From assembly GCA_036346375.1 (NCBI GenBank), contig CM070520.1, positions 50,610,198-50,674,197 on the forward strand: a stretch of 64,000 nucleotides of DNA, written 5' to 3'. Below the pieces are notes generated by a model, which saw only the letters and a list, made by a program, of their open reading frames with translations, searched no databases and had not been told where the DNA came from. Source of the DNA: Guadua angustifolia (taxonomy: Eukaryota; Streptophyta; Magnoliopsida; Poales; Poaceae). Made by a program: the position numbers and the translations under genes. Positions 1-11,739 of this stretch are shown in pieces (positions within the stretch are counted from its first letter, which is position 1; every line of letters starts with the position of its first letter).

Positions 1-124
1 GAGCCCAGAAGCCCACCTGTAGGAAAATAGCATGTTCCTAATACCCACTTTGAGAAGATCTACAATTAATGCTACACTAACTATTTATTATTGTCAGTTG
101 GCACTACTGCAAAAAGACTTATAT

Positions 125-430
125 TAGACCCTTCATTACTGATGGTTTTCAAAAACTATCTGTGATGGTTGATCATCACTGATGGTTTTTTCCAAAAACC
201 GTCTATGATGACTACTATTGACATCACAGAAGGTTTTTTGGAAAACACCATCAGTGATGAGATTAACATGGTTTTAGCCAAAAACCGTCTATGATGAGCA
301 TGGCAGAATCACAGACGGTTTTTGGATAAAACCATTTGTAATGTTAATCTCATCAGTGATGGTTTTAGCCAAAAATTGTCTGTGATTCTATTACAGATAG
401 TTTTTGGATAAAGCTACCTGTGATGAGATT
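125..430. repeat. CACTA subterminal repeat array (CATCACTGATGGTTTT / AAAACCGTCTATGATG)
   Basis: A short motif of the form ACCGTCTGTGATG and its reverse complement recurs about ten times in alternating orientation, so adjacent units can pair as hairpins. In known CACTA elements such arrays are binding sites for the small transposon protein (TNPA type). The same motif family appears again at 1815-1945 and at 27010-27300. Confidence 0.85.
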
Positions 431-734
431 TTTTTGGAAATCATGACTTATGATAGTAGACTTTTATGGGCTTGAGCATCGTTAAAATAACATATGTTAA
501 CCAAATGTGTAGCTGAGATACTATCCTCCACGAGGAAATGATGCACAAACCCACTGACTTATCATGTATGTGAGAAAATATAATAAGAAATTCAGAGTAA
601 TTATCCCAAAGAAGATGATAGTTGCGATGATCAAACATATTGTTAAACAAAATAAAGTACTTTAATCTGGACAAGGCTAGACAAAATAAGTTACAAACAA
701 GTAATAAAAAAGATATGTGAAGCATCTTCTATCT

Positions 735-1584
735 TCAAGTTGAGCTACTAGGACCCTTGGCCTTTTTTCTGGGACTTCTAAGAAGGGAGGTCACTGAAGT
801 AGGGATTCTGTCTTTATTCTTGCGTGGACCCTTGACCTCTTTGGAAGACTTGCTACTATTTTCATTTACAGGCAGAGCTAAAATAGGTGTGGAGTAAGGA
901 ATTATAGCCAAGCTTTCATTTAAGTTCAAATCATCATAGACTGCATTTGTAGGTTCCTTTAGAAATGGGTTATCAAATAGCTTACTTTAGGTCCTTTTTC
1001 TTTCAGAGGATCAAAATCAGTTTTCACCATTTGTAGAAGAAGTAAACCATGTAAACCTGTAACTGGAGCTCGCTCAATAATTGAGTCTTGCTGATATAGT
1101 GGAATTTTATTCCACATTTCTTTCATAGCATCAAAATCAAACTGGCCTAGCAGAGTCAATGGTTCCGAATTCTCTAGTGATTGAGATTGAGCTGTAATAA
1201 TAGATTGACTCCCTTCATTACTGCTTGGAGAAACAACTTCATGAAAATAAACCTCCAAATCTGGAGAAGACTCCATACCAATCGATTACATAGCAGAATT
1301 AATTCCAGAAGTGATTAATTGGGATTGTTGTTCTAATATGACAACATTATCAGGATTAAAATTTTTTGAGGTTGAGGCCAATTGTCCCAATTAGGGTCAT
1401 TTGCTTCTATAGATGGAGCATTGTGAGGAAATGCTGCCTCTTCTAGATGATCAAACTCACCTCCAAGGAAAATTGGAGCATCCTCTTTTGGTGGTAAAAC
1501 ATCTGCAAGCTCGGTGTTGAGAATGTAAACCATTACTGTCCAAGACTCTCCTTGGCCTGCTGAAGTGTGACCTCTTTTGATCAC
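735..1584 (-). pseudogene. Decayed transposon-borne ORF, function unknown
   Basis: Reading the minus strand from 1584 to 735, three open stretches (1584-1333, 1276-959 and 929-735) follow one another and appear to be pieces of one former protein. The first contains a segment around ESWTVMVYILNTELADVLPP that resembles proteins encoded by grass transposons, as I recall them; the last ends in a basic K/R-rich tail followed by a serine run. There are frame changes and stops between pieces. It lies between two sets of CACTA subterminal repeats, so it is probably cargo or an accessory ORF of the element. I do not recognise a domain. Confidence 0.4.
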
Positions 1585-1804
1585 TATTCTGCGAGGAATA
1601 GATAGGGTGTCTTGTACTAGAACTTTGGCAAGAACAAAGAAACTACATGAGAGACATAATGAAATTTTAGCAAATTCACTAGAGAAGACGAAGTATTGGT
1701 GAAGTTGGAACCGTCTCTGTGTTCGTGTTCGGGAATGTGAGGAATCACGTGGGGAAAGAAGATGAAGAATGCTCGATTGATTTCACAATCTCTAAAACTT
1801 AAAA

Positions 1805-1950
1805 AAAACCCTTATCACAGATGGTTCTGGGCCTAAACCGTCTATGATAAGTCTCATCATAGATGGTTTAGGCACAAAACCGTCTGTGATCACCAAATAG
1901 GCCCCACCCAGCCTCACAGACTGTTCTGGCCTTAAACCGTCTGTGATGAT
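1805..1950. repeat. Second CACTA subterminal repeat array
   Basis: Five or six units of the TCACAGATGGTT / AACCGTCTGTGAT motif in alternating orientation, of the same family as the array at 125-430. They are followed by a TATA-like stretch (ATATAAATATAAAA, about 1949-1962), which could act as a promoter for rightward transcription. No TIR is recognisable at this side. Confidence 0.75.
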
Positions 1951-1985
1951 ATAAATATAAAACAATACATCTAGCAGGCTTCATC

Positions 1986-2400
1986 TTGCCCGCAATACCC
2001 CCATTCCCCCAGCACTTCCCACTACCCTCTAACCCTAGCCGGCACCTGCCCCCTTGGTTGCTTCCCCTCCCGCACAGCCACTCCCCCTTCCCGTTGGTGG
2101 CACCCTCTCTCTCAGTTGCTCCCCCTCCTGCATGGTGGCGCCCCTCCCCCTCAGTAGCACCCTCACCCTGGTGGTGCCCTCTCCCTCAGCGGCTCCTCCT
2201 CTCCGTCGGTGGCACCCCCTCCCCCTCAGCTATTCCCCCTCTCCATTGGCGGTGCCCTCCCCCTCGGTGAGTTCTACGCAAAAGCCTCCCCCTCGGCCGT
2301 GCCCTCCCCCCTTGGTGAGTACTGTGCAAAACCCTCCCCTATCGTCTTCCCCTCGATTGTGCCCCGTCCCCCTCAACGTCTATATCTTGTTGGTTGTGTG
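1986..2400 (+). other. C-rich low-complexity stretch with proline/serine reading frames
   Basis: This stretch is strongly C-rich on the + strand (repeats of the type CCCCTCCCCCTCAG). All three forward frames are open for a while and give proline/serine-rich peptides (for example from 1986 and 2054). The composition alone explains the open frames. It could be a captured 5' UTR or exon, but nothing identifies a gene. Confidence 0.4.
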
Positions 2401-2444
2401 CGCATCATGTCACTACTATAGAAATGATTTTCCTAGACACCAAG

Positions 2445-2880
2445 GATTTCTTTTCACAGGCGGATTAAAAGGAGAGCCGCCTCAAAAGATTACGGGCAAT
2501 CCTTGGGGTTAAGAACCGCCTGTGTAAAGGTATCTTCATAGGTGGCTCTCTTAAGAAACCGCCTGTGAAAATATTGATCTTTTTACAATCGGTGCCCTTT
2601 AGATGCCGCCTGTGGAAACTATGCTCTTCACAAGCGGCTCTCTTAAGGAACCGTTTGGGGAAATTGCGATCTTTACACAGGCGGCTTTCTTACGAAGCCG
2701 CATGCAAAAATAGCAGTTTCCACAGGCAGTACGTTAAGCAAGCCGCCTTAGTTAATTATACTGACGGCCTAATTAATTAACGAACCCCCTGTGGTGATGT
2801 TCAAGTCTTTAAAGGCGTAGTTCTTAAACAAACCACCTGTCCAAATTTTGTAAACGCTTGTCTGCAAATTTTGTGACAAA
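2445..2880. repeat. Subterminal repeats of the nested CACTA (AGGCGG / CCGCCTGTG)
   Basis: Inverted and direct copies of CACAGGCGGCTCTCTTA and AAGAAACCGCCTGTGAAAA alternate through this interval, becoming more diverged to the right. Their position just inside a CACTA terminus and alternating orientation match the transposase-binding arrays of this superfamily. They differ from the ACCGTCTGTGATG family of the outer element. Confidence 0.8.
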
Positions 2881-3431
2881 GGAGATGCCGGTATGCATTT
2901 TTGCGTACGCACCGGATCATCCTTTGTTCTACAATACCTGCAAAACACAGAAATCCAACGTCTAGACAATACTCCAGATGAGTTTTTATTGATGTACCGG
3001 ATCATCATTTGTGTTGCAACAATGCACTACAGAGAAATCCAACGCCCGTAAAATACTCCCAGATGGTTCTTTTGTCCATTGATGATCATCCAGTAGTGCT
3101 GCTTTTGCTTGATCGTTATTATTTTCTCGCAGTCCATTGTCTTAGGAGCGCTTTGTGGAAACTTCACTTTAAAGTCGAACAGATCATTCTCTGCATGCAG
3201 CCCAAAGCAACCCCAAAATTGTGAAAACAAGGGGAGGTTTGAACTTGAAATGCTTGGAATAGTTAACTCTCTAAGGTAAGAGCATCTCATTCCTAACATC
3301 TGTAGAGGTTTCATACATGTTTAAATTGTGTAATTTCAGTTTATATCTAATGGAGAGGAAGATGTAGTGTATAGAGAATGTGCATGGGAGAGGGGTTGAA
3401 GCCCTCACCTTCTAAATCTATAGACAGATCT

Positions 3432-3532
3432 TGTATCCCTCCCTCTCTCTAGATCTAGAGGGAGAGAACAATCCCCCTCTCTAGATCTAGAGGGAGAGAA
3501 CCCGACCTCCCCTCTCTAGAGGGAGAGGACCT
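3432..3532. repeat. Tandem palindromic repeat (CTCTCTAGATCTAGAGGGAGAG)
   Basis: Three successive units each contain a palindrome built on CTCTCTAGATCTAGAG followed by GGAGAGAAC; the third unit lacks the central AGATCT. It lies about 120 bp upstream of the TNP2 coding region. Its role is unknown; it may be a protein-binding array or simply an unstable palindrome. Confidence 0.8.
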
Positions 3533-3648
3533 TACATTCTTTCGTGATTTTAATAAAATCATTTTATAGTATTTAACTTAGAGTTCTCTTGTTAAAGTTC
3601 TATCTAAATAATTAACATTTCGATCTGAATTTATATTTCAGGTTCAAG

Positions 3649-4326
3649 ATGGAAAAGGCATGGATGTACAATGCCCCAAGAAATAAGGGTGTATTCCTCA
3701 AAGAGCTTAAAACTTTTATTAAAGCCGCTCGGAAGGACGCCTGGACTAAGAAGGAAATAGAAATACTTTGTCCATGCAATGACTTTAAGAACAATGTAGG
3801 GTGGGGAGATTTAAGTGTAATCAGAACACACCTGATCATAAGAGGTTTTATAGAGGATTACACATGTTGGTCCAAACATGGCGAGCAACATACATCGCAA
3901 ATAACCGATGACGTTGATCCCGATCTCGTGGATGATCGAAGTGCCGGAGGCAACACTGATGGTTTGGGATATGACGCTCACGTGCATGCTCATTTGCTAG
4001 ATGATGGTCGCATCGCTGATGTAGAGGAAATGTTGCGCCATGCCGAAGCGCAAGTTTTAAAGGAGATGACAGGTTTAGATAATGTCGATGCGTTACACAA
4101 AGCAGCGAATGATCTGTTATATGAGGAATACAAGGGTTGTCCTCTAGAGTTTACGGTGTTGCATACGGTGCTGATGCTTCTAAGGTTGAAGGCTAGTAAT
4201 GGATGGTCAGTCAAGAGTTTCACCGATCTGTTGAGGCTCTTGGCAGAAATACTTCCGAAGACTAATGGATTGCCCACCTTGCCGACGAGCACTTATTTCG
4301 CGAAGAAGCTTATCACTCCAATGTGA
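3649..4326 (+). pseudogene. CACTA transposase TNP2, N-terminal part (transposase-associated domain)
   Basis: The 225-residue reading frame starts with MEKAWMYNAPRNKGVF and contains ILCPCNDF followed by IRTHLIIRGF and YTCWSKHGE. This is the layout of the transposase-associated zinc-binding domain (Pfam Transpos_assoc) at the N-terminus of plant TNP2 proteins; the third cysteine of the usual CPCxxC is replaced by phenylalanine. The part from about residue 130 on (DALHKAANDLLYEEYKGCP...LTLLRLKASNGWS-like) is the normal linker to the catalytic region. The frame stops at 4326, but coding similarity continues at once in the same direction, so the gene is interrupted by a stop rather than complete. 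Confidence 0.85.
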
Positions 4327-4327
4327 T

Positions 4328-5080
4328 TGGATGTGCAAAAGATACACGCGTGTCCGAACCACTGTATCCTCTTCCGTAAAGATTACGCGGACTTGAATCA
4401 ATGCCCGGTGTGCAAGGCAAGCCGGTATAAGAAGAATGATGACTTAACGACAATGATGATTCTTCACCAAGACTATGAAGAATAAGAAGAACAAGAATAG
4501 TACTATGGTAATGATGAAGAAGGCATTTCTTCAGAATGCATAAGAAGAAAAGAATCCTGCATTGGTGATGTGGTACTTGCCGCTTATTGGTCACCAAACG
4601 TTTGTACTCGAATGAGAGGGACTCGAACTAATGGGTTGGCATTCCGACAAGCGCAGAAAAGATGGAAAGATTCGATACCCCGCCGATGGTAGACAATGGA
4701 GAAATTTTGATCGCATGTATCCAGATTTCAGCAACGAACCCAGGAATGTAAGGTTCACGCTGAGTACCGATGGAATGAATCCTTTCGATGAATGGAACGC
4801 CACACATAGCACTTGGCCAGTAGTCCTGTCCATCTACAACCTTTCTCCATGGCTATGTATGAAGAGAAGGTACCTAATGTTGTCCATTCTTATCCAAGTT
4901 CCGAGACAGCCTGGAGTAGATATTGATGTGTTTCTCAAACCACTGATGGAAGATATGGCCATGTTGTGGCACGATGGGGTCCAGGTGTGGGATCAGTTTC
5001 AACGACAGTACTTCACACTAAAAGCCATTATTTTCGTTACCATTAGTGATTACCCCACCCTGCTGGCCCTATTGGGTTAG
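4328..5080 (+). pseudogene. CACTA transposase TNP2, catalytic (Transposase_21) part
   Basis: Directly after the upstream stop, the sequence encodes LDVQKIHACPNHCILFRKDY and NQCPVCKASRYKKN, the cysteine-rich start of the TNP2 catalytic domain. After a degraded stretch (about 4450-4625), a second frame (4631-5080) carries WHSDKRRKDGKIRYPADGR, then TDGMNPFDEWNATHSTWPVV, which is the conserved segment with one acidic catalytic residue, and a stretch resembling PGVDIDVFLKPLMEDMAMLW. The copy has frameshifts and an early stop at 5080, so it cannot make a full transposase. The family cuts and pastes CACTA DNA in the nucleus. Confidence 0.85.
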
Positions 5081-5271
5081 ATTAAAGGGAAGACAGCTTA
5101 TGTAGTATGCATGGATGAAACTGTGTCGACATTCCTTCCATGCTCACAAAAGTAAGTGTACATGTGGCACAGCTGTTTCTTACTCAAAACTCACAAATAC
5201 CGCAAGATGGGCAAGTATTTTGACAATACGGTTGAGGAAGGTGTGGCTCCAAAGCAATCAGAAGGGAAAAA

Positions 5272-7056
5272 GTGTTTGAAATGGTCCAGAACATGAAGGT
5301 GGTTTTCGGGAAGAAGCCGGTGCAGGGCCAAAAGAGGGGTCAAAAGAGAAAGAATACCGATGAGGAGGTTCCTCCGCCTGTTGTCCTGTTCAAAAAGATG
5401 TCAATTTTCTACAAGTATTTGCCCTACTTGAAGGACTTGGAAATTCTCCATAGCATCGATGCCATGCATGTCATAAAGAATGTCTGTGAAAGCGTGATAG
5501 GTCTCTTGTTGGACATTCAGTATAAGACAAAGGATGGTCTTAAAGCTCGTAAAGACTTGGTAGTACTTAAAATCAGGAAAGAACTACACCTTGAAGAAAG
5601 ACCACGTGGAAAGTATTATCTTCCCCTAGCAAGCTACTCTCTGACAACTGAGGAGAAAAGATCAGTGTGCAAGTGCTTACGTGGGGTCAGAGTCCCGTCT
5701 GGTTATTCATCGAACATCAAAAACCTAGTATCGATGAAAGATTTAAAGATAAGTGGTATGAAGTCTCACGACTGCCACGTCATGATGACACAAATGCTCC
5801 CAATTGCAATCAGAGGTATCAACTCAACATTTGTAAAGGTGGCCATCACACGGCTATGTCATTTCTGCAATGCGATTTCACAGAAGGTAATCAATGATGA
5901 ACAGCTGAGCTATTTGCAGAATTACATAGTGGAGACTATAAACCAACTTGAGATGTGCTTCCCTCCATCCTTTTTCGATATCATGCCGCACCTCTTGGTT
6001 CACCTTGTCGAGGAGGTAAAGGTATTGGGACCAGTATTCTTACACTGGATGTTTCCATTTGTGAGGTGGATGGGTTTGCTTAAGAGCTTACAACGGAATC
6101 GTGCTTACTCAGAGGGTTCCATTATTGAGGGCTACAATACTGAGGAAGTCATTGAGTGTTTCACGGATTACTTCATGCCCACGGAAAGGCCGATTGGTGT
6201 GTCTGTCCCTCGACATGAGGGGAAGTTGACTGGTAAAGGGACTAAGGGAAAGAAAAGATTCATCGACCATGAGTACAAGAATGTGGACCAGACACATTTC
6301 ACCGTCTTGCAACAGCTAAAGATAGTGGAGCTATACGTGGAGCAACACCTGGAAGAGCTTGAAAGAGAAAATCCAAGACACCAAGTTGATTGGATCCTGA
6401 AAGAGAATAAGCGCACGTTTACCACATGGTTCAAGAACCAAAACATACCAGATGGTGAGGACGAAGATACAGAAACATTGAAAATGTTGGCTCATGGCCC
6501 ATCAAGTCTGGTAACATCATGGCTAGCGTATGACATCAATGGGTACACGTTTCATACCATTCGAAAGGACAAGAAGACGTTGGCCCAAAAACAAATGCGG
6601 GTAGAAGCCATAGATGCAATAGGGGAGAAGAACACCTACTATGGAATCATTGAAGAAATTTGGGAACTCGACTATGGAAAGGATATGTAGATCCCCATAT
6701 TTCACTGCAACTGGGTCAAACATCCTAATGGTGTGGAAGTGGACAACTATGGGTTCACAACTGTCGACCTCAACAACCTAGGCCACAAAACTGACCCCTG
6801 GATACTAGCTTCTGAAGTCTCGCAAGTTTTCTACATAGCTGACCCCAATAATAAGAAAAAGAACATAGTTGTTCCCGGAAAACAAAGGATCGTTGGAGTT
6901 GACAATGTGCACGACGAGGCAGAATACAATTAGTTCGACGACCTACCACCTTTCGGAGATCCGGAGAGGATCAAACTTGTAGAAGAAACCCTCGATATTT
7001 CAATGATGCCCTATATGCGTGATGATTGCATCGGAAAAGTTGTTAAAGGCAAATAG
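5272..7056 (+). pseudogene. CACTA transposase TNP2, C-terminal part (DUF4218 and DUF4216 regions)
   Basis: A long 472-residue frame (5272-6690) contains the segment LHSIDAMHVIKNVCESVIG (C-terminal part of the catalytic fold), then MPHLLVHLVEEVKVLGPV and MGLLKSLQRNRAYSEGSI typical of DUF4218. Its end YYGIIEEIWELDYGKDM followed, past one stop codon, by IPIFHCNWVKHPNGVEVDN and an acidic tail to about 7056 is DUF4216. The stop at 6688-6690 interrupts otherwise continuous homology. Together with the two upstream pieces this represents one TNP2 gene of about 3.4 kb, decayed only at scattered positions, which suggests a fairly recent loss of function. Confidence 0.85.
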
Positions 7057-7139
7057 GGACACGTTGTGTAAAAACTTAATATGTAATAGAACTTATATTT
7101 TTTATTGGACTTGAGTAAAACTGTTGCGTGAAAGTGCAG

Positions 7140-7570
7140 GATAGTACGGTAGGTAATTCGCTAATAGGCTGGATCATCCTGTAAACTGAAGCCAACAGAG
7201 GCCCAAGGAAGCTAAGCACTATTCATCCGGACAATAATCCGGTACGGTCTTTTCTCGATTTAACGGAACGTCCGGTATATATGTGAATCTTAACTTCGAG
7301 GCCTCATTCGTCCGCATTTGAGAGCATCTTTATCTTTTCCTATACGGATCGTCCGGTTTTCGTATTGTCCGCACTCACTGTTATTGCAACTCTGCTAGCA
7401 CACCGCTACACAAGATGATCCGATTCTTTTTTCCTTAGGTGGTTGGACCATCCTGCCACCGAATCGAACAGAGGCATCGATCGTGTCAACACCAATCGTC
7501 CTCTAATAATCCGGTCAGGTGATGTTTTCGATCACGGATCATCCGGTATGTTGATCTTATCCTTCGCCAA
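7140..7570. repeat. Dispersed CCGGATCATCC-type motifs between the two transposon genes
   Basis: Variants of ACCGGATCATCC or its reverse GGATGATCCGG occur repeatedly here (for example near 7170, 7230, 7545), also at 2911 and 2998 in the 5' part and at 10680 and 10745 downstream of the second gene. No long open frame is present. The distribution at the gene borders of one CACTA suggests binding sites or remnants of internal duplication. Confidence 0.6.
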
Positions 7571-7913
7571 AAACACGCTTTAACATTCAGAGAACCGCCT
7601 GTGGAGCTTTAATATCAACCGCACCTAACTACTCCTCTCTCCATGCCTCCACGCCTCCACATCGTCTTGCGCCGTAGCCCGTTTCCATGCCTTGTGACGC
7701 CGTACTCCAATCCTCCACCCGCCTCGGCGCCGCCACACGCCAACAAGACCACCCATTTTGTAAATGCCGACAAATCCGAGCCCCTACGGTGACGATCGAC
7801 TCTCCTTCACTTTATAAGCGATGAGATCCAGATCCCTCTGGTTTCTTTGGACTCCATTCAAATGCATATGAATACGACGCAAGTTCTTAACATTCAACCG
7901 TGCAACTTGCAGA

Positions 7914-10461
7914 TGGCAGGAAAAAGGAAGGGAAAAGAAGTTGTTGTGCCTCAGGCTAAGAAGTCCAAGGCACAGAAGGCAGCTGAGCGAGCTGAGATGG
8001 CTGCAGATGCGAATTTGTCTTAGGCACGCGGGTGTGGCCGCCAATTGCAGATTAGAGACACACAAAGTCAGCAGCAAAGGAGTCAGAGAGGGAGGGGGGC
8101 ACTCAATTCACAGAGGGTGGTGCAGCACCTCCTCGTCATTCTAGCCGTGTTTGCACTCGTGGTGGTTCGACATCTTCCGAGCACACTGCTAGGCAGGTGC
8201 GTGCTCGTCCCAACATAGTTGCACATGAGGAGGAGACCGGCGATGAAAAGGAAGAAGACGAGGAGTACCATGTGCCACATCCTGACCCTGAGATAAGACT
8301 TAGAGATCTTCGGAACCTCTCATCCCAGAGGGTAAAGAGCCTTCGTTTCTCTGATGTCAATGTCTGGTTTTCTCTAGCCAGAGAATTTGGAGTTCATAGG
8401 AGGTTTTGGACAGTTCTTCAACAGAGCTTCTATGCTACGTACAGAGAGCTCGGGGTCCAGTCGAGCATGCACAGGACGCTCAACTTCACCTCTTTGCAGA
8501 GGGCCGCGGGTGGGGTGGACGTTCAGAGACACTTCGACCATTTCGAAGGTCTTTCCAGGCTGTTGACAAAGTTCGACACGGTAGTGGAAAAGTGGGTCAG
8601 AGACTTCTATGCCATAGTTTGGATCGACCTAGAGCACAGATACATTCAGTTCATGCACGACGGAGAACCCCAGAGGGTGTACAGGTCCACTTTGCTTGAG
8701 ATGTTTGGTTTTGAGGAGGAGGCCCAAACTTTGCATCAGGTGGTGTACGCAGACAGCACACTGCCTCATCATGCTAAGGCGGAGGGTGTTTCCCAACGGA
8801 TGACCAGATTCGCTTTCTATTCCAGCAGCCGTTCCCCGTTGGATCCCTTTGCTATCCAAACCGTCTCACTCCTGAGGCAAAGGCGGTCCACATGGCTTTG
8901 AGGAAGTCACTGTTGCCGAGGATTGGGAATGCCAAGACAATCACTAGTTTGCAGCAGTGGCTACTTTATTCGATCCTATCTCACGAGCCGTTCGACATTC
9001 TCGACTTTATTATTTGTGAGATTGAAGATGCTATTGCAAATGCTATGAGTTTGGCCAGACAACAACCATTTGTGCATATAATTTATTACATATGCAGTAC
9101 CTTCGCTCCCAACGAGCATCGTGAGGAGTACTTGGAAGAACGAGTTCATCTTCGTCAGTACATGCCTCCATCTCTTGACGACAAATGCAAAGGCCAGTGT
9201 TCCATGAGGAGGGCTCAGGAGCAGATACCTGAGGAATTGATTGAGACCACTCAAGGGGAGGACCAGGCACTAGCAGATGCTGAGGAGCATGCTGGGTTGA
9301 CGTGGATCATTGATATTGACTGGGATGATGATGAGGAGGAGGAGGAAGACCCCGAGTACTTTCCACCAGTCCAAGCCCACGACCACGAGGCAGGTGGATC
9401 AGGCTCAGACGAGGACCGAGACGACTTCACTGCACCGGCTGCCAGCTCCCGACGTGACACCGGTGACTGCGGCTTCTTTTTCTCAGCCCTCCGAGCTTAC
9501 TCACGTACTTGCTTCGATTGTTGAGTTGCAAAAGTCTCAGGCAGCTTCAATTGCCCAATAGCGGGAGACACAGACCCAATTACTAGAGGAGATGAGGTTG
9601 CATCAGCAGATGACCCAGGCAACTTTGCTACATGGTCAGATGCAAATGGCTCAGATGTTCACTTTCTTCTCAGGCTGCTTTGGTCAGTTGTACAATGCAG
9701 TTGGTCTTGCACAGCCTGAGCTGCTAGCTCCAGTTCCACCTCTCGCCACGGCATTCTTTGCCTCACTTGCTTCGCTTGGGGCTTCGCCCCTCCGTGTCCA
9801 CGCTCCCACCAAGACTCACGATCTTGACAGGATGTTCTCCGCATCACCGGTGATAAGGCATCCGCCCGTTGTCCACTACTCCACCTACTTTAGCGGATGC
9901 AACCACACCGACCATGCCTGCCCCGTGCTTGACTGAGACCGAACATTTGTGCATGCTGACATGACTGACGAGATGGCCGCTCAGAGTGTAGTATTGTTGA
10001 GTTCTGCACCTATCGATGCGGTGCCGACTTCTCAAGTTGACGACGATCCAGTCATTGCCTCCGAGTGTGCTACTGTGAGTTCACCTATAGCCCCTAAGGC
10101 CCCTGATGAGGATAACACTGCGCCAACATGTACAGAACATCGGCCTCCTGGGACTCAAGACACACCTGCTAGGATTACTCAAATCATAGAGAATATTGCT
10201 GATACGAGTTTTGTGGGTCTGAGCTCCGAACCCGACAAAGGCAAAGATGATAGGTCCATCGACCCCTTGCCGGTGACCACGCGATTGTTCGACCCTTCAC
10301 CAACAAAGTTCACAGGCCCTGATGAGGAGACTAAAGCTACAAAGTCCCAGGAGGAGAACCTCGACGAACTTGATGCCGACGGTGTTGAGCGTGAGGCTGA
10401 TAGGGAAGACTCCAGCTCTGGCTCCGATCTTTTTGGTATCAGTCCAAGCACGGACGAGTAG
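7914..10461 (+). pseudogene. Second transposon ORF (plant transposon protein-like), broken
   Basis: The frame starts MAGKRKGKEVVVPQAKKSKA at 7914, hits a stop near 8023, and continues in shifted frames: 8197-8901 (acidic lead-in, then a globular part with VREFFA-like VRDFYAIVWIDLEHRYI and FMHDGEPQRVYR), 8892-9470, 9490-9820 (coiled-coil-like, glutamine-rich, QLLEEMRLHQQMTQ) and 9949-10461 (acidic, low complexity). The FMHDGEPQ region resembles the putative plant transposon protein domain that accompanies grass TEs. Position behind TNP2 in the same orientation fits the second gene of a CACTA. At least three frame changes make it a pseudogene. Identification beyond transposon accessory protein is not possible from sequence alone. 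Confidence 0.6.
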
Positions 10462-10619
10462 TTCTTTGCTTATTGCGCCACTTGTCTTTTCGGTTGTTAT
10501 GTACTCTAACTTGCTTGATATGTCATATTTCAATTTCGTTGTGTTCGCCTAGCTTAGAACTATGCATTTCATGACAATTTTATTTAACTTTGTACTCTTT
10601 CACATGTGGAGTTCGCACA

Positions 10620-10790
10620 AGCAAGATAACTTCGAAGGCTTTTTGTCGGTCCGATGGTCCGGTATACATATATTTACACAGACCGGATCATCCTGATTTG
10701 TAGTTCTATTGTAGCTCACGGCGAAAGTTCTACTTATAGAGGATGATCCGGTATGTTATCCTAACCACTGCCGGATCGTCTGGTAAGTCG
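10620..10790. repeat. CCGGATCATCC motifs downstream of the second CACTA gene
   Basis: Four variants (GTCCGGTATACAT, GACCGGATCATCC, GGATGATCCGGTATG, GCCGGATCGTCTGG) lie within 170 bp, repeating the motif family of 7140-7570. They may mark the 3' subterminal side of the nested element. Confidence 0.55.
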
Positions 10791-10900
10791 AATCGGCTCC
10801 CCTGCCGAGGCGACCTTTCACCTCCAGGTGGTTATATTAACCAGGTTTCCACCGGCGGTTCACAAATTCTCCCATTTTCTCTCCCTTCCCACAAGCAACC

Positions 10901-11242
10901 ATGTCATCGTCCTCGTCCTCATCTTCCACGGTAATCTCGGCGGAGACTGAACTCGCCATTAAGCGGGCTCGACTCCGTCGTCGTTGCTCCTTCGTCAAGG
11001 TCCGTCAATGGGACCCCGCCACGGCAGCACCCGAGGAGGAGGAACTCCCGCTACCCCGGGTGGAGGAGTCCATTCGCGGAGGCAGCGACAACGGAGGCGG
11101 CAGCAGCAGCGGCGGCGGTACCAGCAGTACCAGCAGCGGCAACAACGAGGAGGAGGAGGAGGGATCGATGTGGGTGGGGAGCGATGACGATGATGTTAGC
11201 GACGAGGACGCCGGCGACTACGACCCCGTCCTCTACCGCTAG
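10901..11242 (+). CDS. Small serine/acidic low-complexity protein of the CACTA region
   Basis: The 113-residue frame opens with MSSSSSSSSTVISAETELAI, followed by a basic patch (KRARLRRRCSFVKVRQW), a glycine/serine linker and acidic runs (NNEEEEEG, SDDDDVSDEDAGDY). After the stop at 11240-11242 the same frame resumes as another Ser/Asp-rich stretch to about 11335, so the native protein may have been about 145 residues. It lies downstream of the two transposon genes in the same orientation, with GC-rich sequence unlike its AT-rich flanks. No domain is recognised; it could be a captured host exon or a third transposon ORF. Confidence 0.4.
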   Translation: MSSSSSSSSTVISAETELAIKRARLRRRCSFVKVRQWDPATAAPEEEELPLPRVEESIRGGSDNGGGSSSGGGTSSTSSGNNEEEEEGSMWVGSDDDDVSDEDAGDYDPVLYR

Positions 11243-11739
11243 GACACCTCCTCCTCCTCCGGCTCCTCCTTTGCCAACATCTTGTTCTCGTCGGACGAAG
11301 ACGACGCGACGATGACGGCGATGATTTCTGGATGTAGATAGAGTAGTTTAGCTAAGTATCTAGTTGGCGATAATAATTCGATGTACTGAACTGTATGCTA
11401 ACCGACTTCCTTTTGGAAGTTTCTTGAACTGTGCTAAGAGTATAAAAAGACAAACTTGATCATGAACTATTTATTATTGACTTCATGAAATTTTATATGT
11501 AGATGGGGTAAGTATTTTAGAGATTATTTGAGGTTTGTGCTTTCTTGAAAAGGGATCTATATGCGTGTTATTTGAAAAAGAAATTAGCGAGTATGGATTC
11601 CGATCAGAGAAAAAAATACCGACCGATAATCACCGATAAATCCGGTTTACCGGTTGTACCGGCGGGGCCTGATAAAAGCCCAAACCGGCCAAATAATTCG
11701 GCCCATTTGAATTTGGAAACATGCAACGCGTTGGCTTTT

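Larger units (their letters stand above)
2411..11345 (+). mobile_element. Nested CACTA element with its own TIR and TNP2; right end not found
   Basis: CACTACTATAGAAATG at 2411 starts a second CACTA terminus, followed at about 2445-2870 by a different subterminal repeat (CACAGGCGG...CCGCCTGTG). One more unit of this repeat occurs near 7590 and a related CCGGCGGTTCACA near 10848. The TNP2 transposase and the downstream transposon ORFs lie in the same orientation and share repeated CCGGATCATCC motifs, suggesting one element. I could not find the matching right TIR (expected to end CTATAGTAGTG), so the end given is only the last coding-like sequence. Confidence 0.55.

Noticed and set aside
2054..2512. 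152-residue Pro/Ser-rich frame
   Set aside because: Explained by the C-rich repeat composition; it runs through a CACTA terminus into subterminal repeats, so it is not a natural protein.
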